From contig JAJYMP010000054.1 in the NCBI GenBank assembly GCA_021786915.1, positions 1 through 5,205 of the forward strand: a DNA stretch of 5,205 bases, given 5' to 3'. The notes beneath the pieces were generated by a model that saw only the letters and a list, made by a program, of their open reading frames with translations, did no database searches and was not told where the DNA came from. The stretch is from Chloroflexota bacterium. GTDB taxonomy: Bacteria > Chloroflexota > Limnocylindria > Limnocylindrales > CSP1-4. Position numbers and translations under genes: made by a program. Of the stretch, positions 1 to 5,205 are shown piece by piece. Position 1 is the stretch's first letter; each line of letters starts with the position of its first letter.

Positions 1-11
1 CTCACCGCGCG

Positions 12-887
12 TTGGTGCGACGCAACCTCCTGCGCATCCTCGTCCCATACGCGTTCCTGCTGCCGGACCTGTGCATCTTCGCGATCTTCGTCGTGGTTCC
101 CGCTGCGTTGGGTGTCGTCTATTCGACGATGCGCTGGAGCGGCACGTCTCCCATGCAGTACGTGGGGCTCCAGAACTACCAGATGATCCTGGGCGACCCC
201 GCGTTCTGGGTGATGCTCATCCGGACGGCGACGTATGTCGTGGGCACCGTGGGAGCCACGTACGCCGTAGCGCTCCTGCTGGCCCAGCTGCTGATCGCGG
301 ACGTGCGGGGTCGCAACTTCTTCCGGATGGTCTTCTACCTTCCGGCGGTGATGTCCTTCATCGTCGCCGGAGTGGCGTGGCGATGGATGCTGTCGGGCAA
401 TTTCGGCGTGGTCAACTACCTCCTCGAGCTGGTCCATCTGCCCGGCATCGACTGGCTCACCAACGAGTTCTTCGCGAACATCGCGGTCATCGTGGTGAGC
501 GTGTGGAGCCTGGCCGGCTTCTACATGGTCATCTTCATCGCCGCGCTGCAGGCGATCCCGCGCGAGTATTACGACGCCAGCTCGATCGACGGGGCGGGGC
601 CGTGGCAGCAGTTCACCCGCATCACCCTGCCGCTTCTCAAACCGACGACGTTACTGGTGGTCGTCCTCTGCACGATCGACTCCTTCAAGGTGTACGGGCT
701 CGCCTACGCGCTCACCACGGGCGGGCCGGGCCAGGCAACAACGTACTTCGTGCAGACGATCTACCTGTACGGGTTCGAGGTCGGGAACCTGGGTTATGCA
801 AGCGCGGCGTCGACGATCCTGTTCGTGATCGTGGCGGTGCTGACGGTGCTCCAGCTGTGGGCCGGGAGATCTGGAGGCCTCGAATGA
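12..887 (+). CDS. Carbohydrate ABC transporter permease, MalF/UgpA type (5' end uncertain)
   Basis: Inner-membrane permease of a sugar-uptake ABC importer; with the next gene it forms the transmembrane channel energised by a cytoplasmic ATPase. About six hydrophobic segments are visible (roughly residues 11-36, 70-94, 104-124, 154-177, 211-233, 262-284, counting from 12). The EAA loop that docks to the ATPase lies at residues 185-211 (EYYDASSIDGAG, then the LPLLKP end). The LTTGGPG segment (235-241) before the last helix is typical of MalF/UgpA-like sugar permeases. The length of 291 residues is normal. The start is unclear: TTG at 12 and GTG at 15 are both possible, there is no Shine-Dalgarno in the 11 bases before them, and the frame stays open to the window edge, so the true start may lie outside. 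The stop overlaps the next ATG. The family is clear; the substrate cannot be read from the sequence. Confidence 0.93.
   Translation: MVRRNLLRILVPYAFLLPDLCIFAIFVVVPAALGVVYSTMRWSGTSPMQYVGLQNYQMILGDPAFWVMLIRTATYVVGTVGATYAVALLLAQLLIADVRGRNFFRMVFYLPAVMSFIVAGVAWRWMLSGNFGVVNYLLELVHLPGIDWLTNEFFANIAVIVVSVWSLAGFYMVIFIAALQAIPREYYDASSIDGAGPWQQFTRITLPLLKPTTLLVVVLCTIDSFKVYGLAYALTTGGPGQATTYFVQTIYLYGFEVGNLGYASAASTILFVIVAVLTVLQLWAGRSGGLE
873..877 (+). promoter_or_regulatory. Ribosome binding site of the second permease
   Basis: GGAGG lies 6 bases before the ATG at 884, inside the last codons of the first permease gene. It fixes the start of the second permease, which is otherwise hidden in a longer open frame running back to position 71. 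Confidence 0.8.
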
Positions 888-1699
888 GCTCCGTACGGCA
901 GGCGCTCCGCTACGTCCTGCTCGTCGGACTGGCGCTCCTCTTCGGCCTGCCCATCTACTGGGTCATCGCTTCGGCCTTCAAGCCGGGCACGGAGCTGTTC
1001 ACATGGCCTCCGGAGTTCTGGCCGAGTCATCCGACCCTTGACAGCTTCTCCCGGGCGCTCGAGCGCAACCCGTTCCCTCTGTATGTGTGGAACAGCCTGT
1101 TCGTCACGTTAATCGCCGCCTCGCTCACCGTCCTCCTGAGTACGATGGCGGGCTTCTCCCTCGCGAAGCATCGGTTCCCCGGCAGCCGGGTCATGCTCGT
1201 CGCGATCCTGGGCACCATCATGTTCCCTGTCGAGGTCATCATGATCCCTCTGTTCCAGGTAGTGCGGACGGTCCACCTGTACGACAGCCTCTGGGGTCTC
1301 ATCATCCCCACGGTCGCGACACCGACCGGCATCTTCCTCCTGCGCCAGTACATGCTCTCCATTCCGGATGATCTCCTCGAGGCCGCCCGGATTGACGGAG
1401 CGAACGAGTGGCAGGTCTTCCGGCACGTCATCGTCCCGCTGGCGCGTCCGGCGATGGCCGCGCTGGCGATCTTCTCATTCATGTGGCGCTGGAACGACTT
1501 CCTGCTGCCGCTCATCGTGATCACCGATCCCCAGAAGCTCACCATCACGCTGGCCTTGGCCAACTACAGCGGGCAGCACAACGTCAACTGGAACAGCCTC
1601 CTCTCGATGTCCGTGATCGCGATGGTGCCGGTCGTGGTCGTGTTCCTGGCGCTCCAGCGCTACTTCGTGCGCGGCATCGCCGTGACGGGCATGAAATGA
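884..1699 (+). CDS. Carbohydrate ABC transporter permease, MalG/UgpE type
   Basis: Second permease of the same importer, 271 residues, a normal length for the MalG/UgpE group. It begins MSSVRQALRY and has about six membrane segments (near residues 9-30, 72-94, 103-125, 137-157, 187-211, 238-258). The ATPase-docking EAA loop is a near-perfect match at residues 166-190: EAARIDGANEW followed by the VPLARP end. The next segment, FSFMWRWNDFLLPL (197-210), and the C-terminal RYFVRGIAVTGMK are both characteristic of the family. The start is set by GGAGG at 873-877 and by an ATGA overlap with the stop of the first permease, implying coupled translation and equal amounts of the two subunits. The open frame continues upstream to 71, but that part is an out-of-frame shadow of the first permease. 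The substrate is inferred only from the downstream genes. Confidence 0.96.
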   Translation: MSSVRQALRYVLLVGLALLFGLPIYWVIASAFKPGTELFTWPPEFWPSHPTLDSFSRALERNPFPLYVWNSLFVTLIAASLTVLLSTMAGFSLAKHRFPGSRVMLVAILGTIMFPVEVIMIPLFQVVRTVHLYDSLWGLIIPTVATPTGIFLLRQYMLSIPDDLLEAARIDGANEWQVFRHVIVPLARPAMAALAIFSFMWRWNDFLLPLIVITDPQKLTITLALANYSGQHNVNWNSLLSMSVIAMVPVVVVFLALQRYFVRGIAVTGMK

Positions 1700-1732
1700 G
1701 CGGACGGCCAGGATCGCCGGCGTGGCCGAGCC

Positions 1733-1758
1733 CGCGCCGCCCGGTGCACCGGGGCGCG
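1733..1758 (+). other. GC-rich bulged hairpin in the permease-enzyme spacer
   Basis: CGCGCC (1733-1738) pairs with GGCGCG (1753-1758), and the inner CCGG (1741-1744) pairs with CCGG (1749-1752) around a TGCA loop, with GC at 1739-1740 bulged on the left. The core 1741-1752 is a perfect 12-base palindrome, CCGGTGCACCGG. There is no T-run after it, so it does not look like an intrinsic terminator. It ends 9 bases before the ribosome binding site of the next gene and could affect mRNA processing or relative expression. In DNA this GC-rich, such a stem can also arise by chance. Confidence 0.4.
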
Positions 1759-1767
1759 CAGCCCCCC

Positions 1768-1773
1768 GGGGAG
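1768..1773 (+). promoter_or_regulatory. Ribosome binding site of the 836-residue protein
   Basis: GGGGAG lies 5 bases before the ATG at 1779. It supports this ATG over the in-frame GTG at 1722, which would add 19 Pro/Ala/Arg-rich residues with no homology-like content. Confidence 0.7.
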
Positions 1774-1778
1774 ACCTG

Positions 1779-4289
1779 ATGGGGACCATTCGATATCGGC
1801 TGTCGCCGCTCGGTGTGATCGACCGCTGGCTCGTGGCTGGCGTGTTCGAGCGCCACGTGGCCTACGAGCCGACCCGCATCGAGCAGGGTGAGCGGTTCGT
1901 CAACTCCTGGGCCGTGGCTGGCGTTCCGCGGTTCGAGAACCCGGCACGCCGCCGTTTGGCCCGCGAGCGTCGGGCGACGATGATCGAGATGATCGACGCG
2001 TCGGGCGCCACGCCCGGAGGCGAGCTCGAATACGAGGGCCAGCGCCGCAGCTGGACGTACTGGGCTCCGTTCGGCAACCCGTGGGTCGAGCACTCCGAAT
2101 TCTGGTGGCTCCCGACCCATCTGGCCGAGTGGGCTTTCACCACGACAGAGGCGACACGGGCCCATCGCGCCGACCTCCGGATCCGCACCGCGGGCCGGGT
2201 CAGACTCTGGCTCAACGGGGCCCCAGTCACCGATGTCGCGCCGTTCAGCCGCAACTCACCCGTGGCGATCACGTGTGCGGTCGACCTCGTCGAGGGGCCC
2301 AATCGGTGGCTCGTGTACCACGAGGACCTGGCGGAGCGCGACACGGGCTTCAAGTTCCGCGTGGACTACCTCGGCAGCGATCGTCTCCGTGTGGCGCTCT
2401 CGACGGGTCGTGCGCGCCCCGCCGAGGTGCGGGCTGCCGAGGCCGCGCTGGCCGATGCCCACTTCGATGCTGACACGACGCTCGACGGCGACGTGATGCT
2501 GCGCATCGTGAACCCTCTCGGAGAAGCGCTTCCCGTGGAGGTCCGCTGGTGGCGTGAGTGGGGCGTCGCCCGACAAGCCCGTCACGTCCTCGCTCCACGG
2601 GCCGACCACCTGGTGCTCGGCTCGACGGAGCAGATCGGCGAAGGCATCCTGACTGTCGAGGTCACGCTACAGGTGGGGCCGGTGCGTCTGGGCAAGGCGT
2701 TCGTGCAACAGGTCTACCCGGCGGCCATCCGCCCTGGCCACGCCCGGGACGCTCCCGAGCGGCGACGGCGCATCCTCGAGATCGTCGCCCGATCCGGCGT
2801 CGACGATCTCCACAAGGCGCACGCGATGCTCCGAACGGGTGCCGAGGCCAGCGCCGTCGCGGCGATCGTCGAAGCGGAAACCGGGCGGATCAACGGCCGG
2901 CTCGACTGCAGCGACTTCTCGCTCATCGGCGCTTTCCGCCTCTGGTCGGAGTTCCGCGATCGCGGGATCCTGCGGGAGGAGCTCTGGCAGGGCCTGAAGG
3001 CTGCGATCCTCGGGTTCCGGTACTGGTGCGACGAGCCGGGCGACGATGTCATGTGGTTCTTCAGTGAGAACCACGCGCTGCTCTTCCATGCCGCCGAACT
3101 ACTCGCCGGGCAGCTGTTCCCGGACGAGCTCTTCACGAACGATCGGGTGCCGGGTCGCGTCCACTGCGAGCGCGGCAAGCGGAGGCTCGAGGCCTGGCTC
3201 AGGCGCTTCCGCGAATGCGGTGTGGCGGAATGGAACTCGAACGCCTACATCCCAATCGATCTCATGGGCCTGCTGACCATCTTCGATCTCGCCGAGGACC
3301 GCTCGTTGCGCGAGAGTGCGCGCGAGGCGCTTGATGCGACGTTGGAGCACGTCGCCGCCAGCAGCGTCGGCGGCGTGTTGGCGACCACGCAAGGCAGGAC
3401 CTACGAGCTCGAACTCAAGGGCGACTACTGCAACCCGATGTCCTGCATCAACTGGATGGCCTTCGGCACCGGCCATCCGAACAGCGCGGTCCACGGCACG
3501 GTCGGCTACGCCGTGTCGTCATATGAGCCGCCGGCCTCGGCCGTCGCGCGAGAGCGCCTGCTGCGAGGCCGGCCTGCCGTCTACCGCATCCACCAGGGTC
3601 CCGCCGGGCACGCCGATCTGTACACGTACCGGGTTGGAGCCGCGCAGCTCTCAAGCGCGGTCCACCATCGACCCGGAGCCCGGGGTTACCAGGAGCACGT
3701 CGTCCAAGCGACGCTCGGGTCCGACGCGAACGTCTGGATCAACCACCCCGGCGAACTCGTCATCATGGGGAGCGGCCGGCCTGGCTACTGGGCTGGCAAT
3801 GGCATCCTGCCGGACGTCGTCCAGTACCACGGCCTGGCAATCGTCAGCTACGACATCCCGGGCGAGGAGGAGATCGACTTCACACACGCGTACTTCCCGA
3901 TGTCGGCATTCGACGACACGATGCCAGCGGGCTCGCACTGGTGGTTCGCCCGTCGCGACGATAGCTACGTCGGCGTGTACGCCCACCATGGGCTGCAGGC
4001 CGTGGGGCAGGGCCAGAGCCGCGACAGGGAGCTGCGGTCACGAGGCAGGCGCAATGTCTGGCTCCTGCGGCTGGGCGACAAGCGGGAATTCCGCGACTAC
4101 AGGAGCTTCTGCGAGGTGTTGGGGAGCATGGCGGTCCGCTGCAGTCCGGAGCTCACGGTCGAGTTTGCGGATCCCACCTACGGCCCGATCCGCGGCTCCT
4201 GGAACGGTTCGTTGTTGGTCGACGGTGCGGTGCAGCCGGCCGGCGAGTCCGCGTACCCGCTCTCCGGCGCACTGGAGCTCCTCGAGTGA
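1779..4289 (+). CDS. Putative cytoplasmic (alpha/alpha)-toroid polysaccharide/oligosaccharide lyase-like enzyme, family not recognised
   Basis: An 836-residue protein I cannot assign to a named family. Residues 1-200 look beta-rich, with VRLWLNG (141-147) and PNRWLVYHEDLAERD (174-188), like the jelly-roll modules of large glycan-active enzymes. Residues 205-312 are another beta-rich stretch. Residues 325-600 are helical with aromatic-rich motifs: LDCSDF (375-380), WFFSENHALLFH (426-437), EWNSNAYIPID (484-494) and GRTYE (539-543). The C-terminal part is beta-rich, with HHRPGARGYQEH (629-640), RPGYWAGNG (667-675) and WWFARRDDSYVGVY (721-734). This order, helical toroid then beta-sandwich, is that of heparinase II/III and alginate-lyase-like enzymes. 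N431-H432, Y490 and H640 are candidate catalytic residues. There is no signal peptide or membrane segment, so it probably acts in the cytoplasm on an imported oligosaccharide. The start is ATG 1779 with GGGGAG upstream; the stop overlaps the aldolase GTG. A glycoside hydrolase is the main alternative. The gene is certain; its function is inferred. Confidence 0.85.
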   Translation: MGTIRYRLSPLGVIDRWLVAGVFERHVAYEPTRIEQGERFVNSWAVAGVPRFENPARRRLARERRATMIEMIDASGATPGGELEYEGQRRSWTYWAPFGNPWVEHSEFWWLPTHLAEWAFTTTEATRAHRADLRIRTAGRVRLWLNGAPVTDVAPFSRNSPVAITCAVDLVEGPNRWLVYHEDLAERDTGFKFRVDYLGSDRLRVALSTGRARPAEVRAAEAALADAHFDADTTLDGDVMLRIVNPLGEALPVEVRWWREWGVARQARHVLAPRADHLVLGSTEQIGEGILTVEVTLQVGPVRLGKAFVQQVYPAAIRPGHARDAPERRRRILEIVARSGVDDLHKAHAMLRTGAEASAVAAIVEAETGRINGRLDCSDFSLIGAFRLWSEFRDRGILREELWQGLKAAILGFRYWCDEPGDDVMWFFSENHALLFHAAELLAGQLFPDELFTNDRVPGRVHCERGKRRLEAWLRRFRECGVAEWNSNAYIPIDLMGLLTIFDLAEDRSLRESAREALDATLEHVAASSVGGVLATTQGRTYELELKGDYCNPMSCINWMAFGTGHPNSAVHGTVGYAVSSYEPPASAVARERLLRGRPAVYRIHQGPAGHADLYTYRVGAAQLSSAVHHRPGARGYQEHVVQATLGSDANVWINHPGELVIMGSGRPGYWAGNGILPDVVQYHGLAIVSYDIPGEEEIDFTHAYFPMSAFDDTMPAGSHWWFARRDDSYVGVYAHHGLQAVGQGQSRDRELRSRGRRNVWLLRLGDKREFRDYRSFCEVLGSMAVRCSPELTVEFADPTYGPIRGSWNGSLLVDGAVQPAGESAYPLSGALELLE
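4274..4277 (+). promoter_or_regulatory. Ribosome binding site of the aldolase gene
   Basis: GGAG lies 8 bases before the GTG at 4286, within the last codons of the preceding gene. Together with the GTGA overlap it supports GTG 4286 as the aldolase start. Confidence 0.5.
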
Positions 4290-5080
4290 TCCGGTCGCGG
4301 GCGGCGGGAGCGGGAGGCTCGGCGCGGCGCCTGCCGGCGGCCCCCTCGAGGGCCCGTAGCGCGACGACGAGCGCGAAGAGGAGGACGCACCAGCAGGAGC
4401 CCTCGGCGAGCGCGATCGACCGGATCGAGGCCCTCGGGCTGGTGCCCGTCGTCGAGATCGACGATCCCGCGCAGGCGGTGCCGCTGGCGATGGCGCTTCG
4501 TGCCGCGGGGCTGCTGTGCGCCGAGATCACGTTTCGGACTGCGGCGGCGGGCGAGGCGATGAGGGCGATCCGCGACGCCTGTCCGGAGATTCTCCTGGGG
4601 GCCGGGACGGTCCTCACGACCGAGCAGGTCGACGCGGCACTCACCGCCGGGGCGTCGTTCCTGGTCGCGCCGGGCTTCAACCCGGCCGTGGTCGACCACG
4701 CGCTCGAAGTCGGGGCGACCATCCTTCCCGGCGTCTGCACGCCCTCCGAGATCGAAGCGGTGATGGCTCGCGGCCTTCTCGCCCTCAAGTTCTTCCCCGC
4801 CGAGGCCGCGGGTGGCGTCGCCTTCCTCAAGGCGGTCGCTCCGCCCTACCCGTCCGCTCGGTTCGTGCCGACAGGTGGGATCAACCCGTCCAATCTCCCG
4901 GACTACCTGGTGCTGCCGAACGTGGCCGCATGCGGCGGGAGCTGGATGGTCAGACGCCAGCTGATCGCGGCCGGCGATTTCGGGGCGATCCAACGGCTCG
5001 CCGCCGAGGCGCTCGCCGTGGTCGCCATGGTCCGGTCCAAGGCTGTCACTACCCCTGCAAGCAGGGCAAGCACCGACTGA
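4286..5080 (+). CDS. eda: KDPG/KHG aldolase (2-keto-3-deoxy-6-phosphogluconate aldolase) with N-terminal extension
   Basis: Class I aldolase that splits 2-keto-3-deoxy-6-phosphogluconate into pyruvate and glyceraldehyde-3-phosphate; cytoplasmic, with a TIM-barrel fold. The residues known from E. coli Eda (E45, R49, T73, P94, Schiff-base K133) are found here as E80, R84, T108, P129 and K168, all at a constant offset of 35 with no gaps, in the contexts AEITFRT, GAGTV, APGF and LKFFPAEAAGG. The phosphate-binding PTGGINPSN and the CGGSW segment follow. At 264 residues it is longer than the usual 210 or so: about 40 Arg/Ala/Ser-rich residues precede the family start at SAIDRIEALGLVPVV, and a short tail follows. 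No ATG, GTG or TTG occurs in frame between 4286 and the homology start, so GTG 4286 (overlapping the previous stop as GTGA) is the only standard start. With the kinase downstream it makes the lower half of a uronate or Entner-Doudoroff-type route. Confidence 0.95.
   Translation: MIRSRAAGAGGSARRLPAAPSRARSATTSAKRRTHQQEPSASAIDRIEALGLVPVVEIDDPAQAVPLAMALRAAGLLCAEITFRTAAAGEAMRAIRDACPEILLGAGTVLTTEQVDAALTAGASFLVAPGFNPAVVDHALEVGATILPGVCTPSEIEAVMARGLLALKFFPAEAAGGVAFLKAVAPPYPSARFVPTGGINPSNLPDYLVLPNVAACGGSWMVRRQLIAAGDFGAIQRLAAEALAVVAMVRSKAVTTPASRASTD
4377..4384 (+). other. Shine-Dalgarno-like AGAGGAGG without a start codon
   Basis: AGAGGAGG is the best ribosome-binding-like sequence in this part of the window, but no ATG, GTG or TTG follows within 15 bases in any frame. 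Six bases downstream is CAG 4391 (residue 36), exactly where residue 1 of E. coli Eda would align. In the current frame it encodes part of Lys-Arg-Arg. It may be a relic of a lost start codon, a site for an unusual start, or chance. Confidence 0.35.
5053..5066 (+). repeat. Short inverted repeat at the 3' end of the aldolase gene
   Basis: CCCTGC and GCAGGG flank a two-base AA spacer, giving a stem of about five pairs with a CAAG loop in the coding tail of the aldolase gene. No T-run follows and the next gene starts within 25 bases, so it is not an intrinsic terminator. It may be chance. Confidence 0.3.
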
Positions 5081-5088
5081 GAGGGGAG
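5081..5088 (+). promoter_or_regulatory. Ribosome binding site of the kinase gene
   Basis: GAGGGGAG fills most of the 9-base gap between the aldolase stop and the ATG at 5090. The GAGG part has a workable spacing of about 5 bases, and the match supports that ATG. Confidence 0.65.
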
Positions 5089-5089
5089 C

Positions 5090-5205
5090 ATGGTCGACCT
5101 CGGGTTGCGATCGGCCGACGCGTGCCGCTGGGACCTTGTCGCGCTCGGCGAGGTGATGCTGCGCCTCGATCCGGGCGAGGAGCGGATCGCCACGACGCGT
5201 CAGTT
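5090..5205 (+). CDS. PfkB-family sugar kinase, probably 2-keto-3-deoxygluconate kinase (3' end outside window)
   Basis: Only the first 38 codons are visible. After a lead of about 14 residues (MVDLGLRSADACRW) comes DLVALGEVMLRLDPGEERI, the first beta-strand and substrate-side loop of ribokinase/PfkB kinases, in the form common in KDG-kinase-like members (ALGE, then LRLDPGE). Such an enzyme would phosphorylate KDG to KDPG with ATP in the cytoplasm, feeding the aldolase encoded just upstream. The gene starts 9 bases after the aldolase stop with a Shine-Dalgarno between, so it belongs to the same operon. The ATP-binding and catalytic Asp motifs lie beyond the window. The PfkB assignment is good; the KDG specificity rests on the neighbouring aldolase, and other hexose or keto-sugar kinases remain possible. 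Confidence 0.88.
   Translation, partial: MVDLGLRSADACRWDLVALGEVMLRLDPGEERIATTRQ

Larger units (their letters stand above)
1696..1779 (+). other. Possible 27-codon coupling ORF between permease and enzyme genes
   Basis: A short frame starts at ATG 1696, which overlaps the permease stop as ATGA. It ends at TGA 1777-1779, which shares one base with the ATG of the 836-residue protein (TGATG). The peptide begins MSGRPGSPAWPSP and is rich in Pro, Arg and Gly, with no recognisable domain. It has no good Shine-Dalgarno of its own, so it would depend on ribosomes terminating at 1699. It could carry ribosomes to the next gene, or it could simply be a 79-base spacer that happens to be open. I lean towards the second. 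Confidence 0.2.

Noticed and set aside
1..11. Promoter or ribosome binding site before the first permease
   Set aside because: Only 11 bases are visible, with no Shine-Dalgarno-like sequence, so nothing can be supported.
71..883. Upstream part of the long open frame that contains the second permease
   Set aside because: It overlaps the whole first permease in another frame, gives an Arg/Gly/Asp-rich translation without membrane segments, and the real start (ATG 884 with GGAGG) is clear.
1722..1778. Alternative GTG start adding 19 residues to the 836-residue protein
   Set aside because: The added residues are Pro/Ala/Arg-rich and would be encoded by the hairpin region; ATG 1779 has a well-spaced GGGGAG.
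1584..2165. Antisense open frame across the permease-enzyme junction, and similar antisense frames elsewhere
   Set aside because: The translation is Pro/Arg/Gly-rich without motifs, lies opposite convincing genes and shows no ribosome binding site. The same holds for the antisense frames at 4153-4830 and 4178-4993 opposite the aldolase.
4321..4354. Small GC inverted repeats (GGCGC..GCGCC at 4321-4331, GGCC..GGCC at 4339-4354) as a possible terminator
   Set aside because: The stems are only 4-5 bases, no T-run follows, and the reading frame of the aldolase continues through them. Such repeats are common in sequence of this composition.
3316..4359. 347-codon + strand open frame inside the 836-residue gene
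   Set aside because: The translation is Ser/Arg/Thr/Ala-rich low-complexity sequence with no motif, whereas the overlapping frame carries coherent enzyme motifs. Long shadow frames are expected at this G+C content.

Overview
The window is G+C-rich (about two-thirds G+C by eye), with strong G/C preference at third codon positions and tightly packed genes on the + strand. This fits a high-GC bacterium such as an Actinomycetota or Chloroflexota member. The sequence does not settle the phylum. The window looks like the middle of a single sugar-acid or oligosaccharide utilisation operon. Every gene is on the + strand, and no internal promoter or Rho-independent terminator is visible.

Layout: (1) 12-887 and 884-1699 encode the two membrane permeases of a carbohydrate-uptake ABC importer of the MalF/MalG (UgpA/UgpE) type. 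The 5' end of the first may lie outside the window. The solute-binding protein and ATPase are not in view. (2) 1779-4289 encodes an 836-residue protein without a signal peptide that I cannot place in a named family. It reads as N-terminal beta-sandwich region(s), a central helical (alpha/alpha)-toroid-like part and a C-terminal beta-rich domain, the layout of heparinase/alginate-lyase-like enzymes. (3) 4286-5080 encodes a KDPG/KHG aldolase (Eda) whose active-site residues all match E. coli Eda at one constant offset. (4) 5090 to the right edge is the start of a PfkB-family sugar kinase, probably 2-keto-3-deoxygluconate (KDG) kinase.

Inferred logic: an oligosaccharide, probably containing uronic acid, is imported by the ABC transporter and cleaved in the cytoplasm by the 836-residue enzyme. 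The resulting uronate or unsaturated uronate is converted to KDG by steps not in this window. KDG is phosphorylated by the kinase and split by the aldolase into pyruvate and glyceraldehyde-3-phosphate. Four of the gene joints are overlaps or near-contacts (ATGA at 884, ATGA/TGATG around 1696-1781, GTGA at 4286, a 9-base gap at 5081), which points to translational coupling.

The most interesting item is the 836-residue protein. An Asn-His pair (N431-H432), a Tyr (Y490) and a His (H640, or H629/H630) are spaced much like the catalytic residues of toroid-fold polysaccharide lyases. Also worth a look are a bulged GC hairpin and a 27-codon ORF between the second permease and this gene, and the odd N-terminal extension of the aldolase, where a strong Shine-Dalgarno-like sequence sits next to no start codon.
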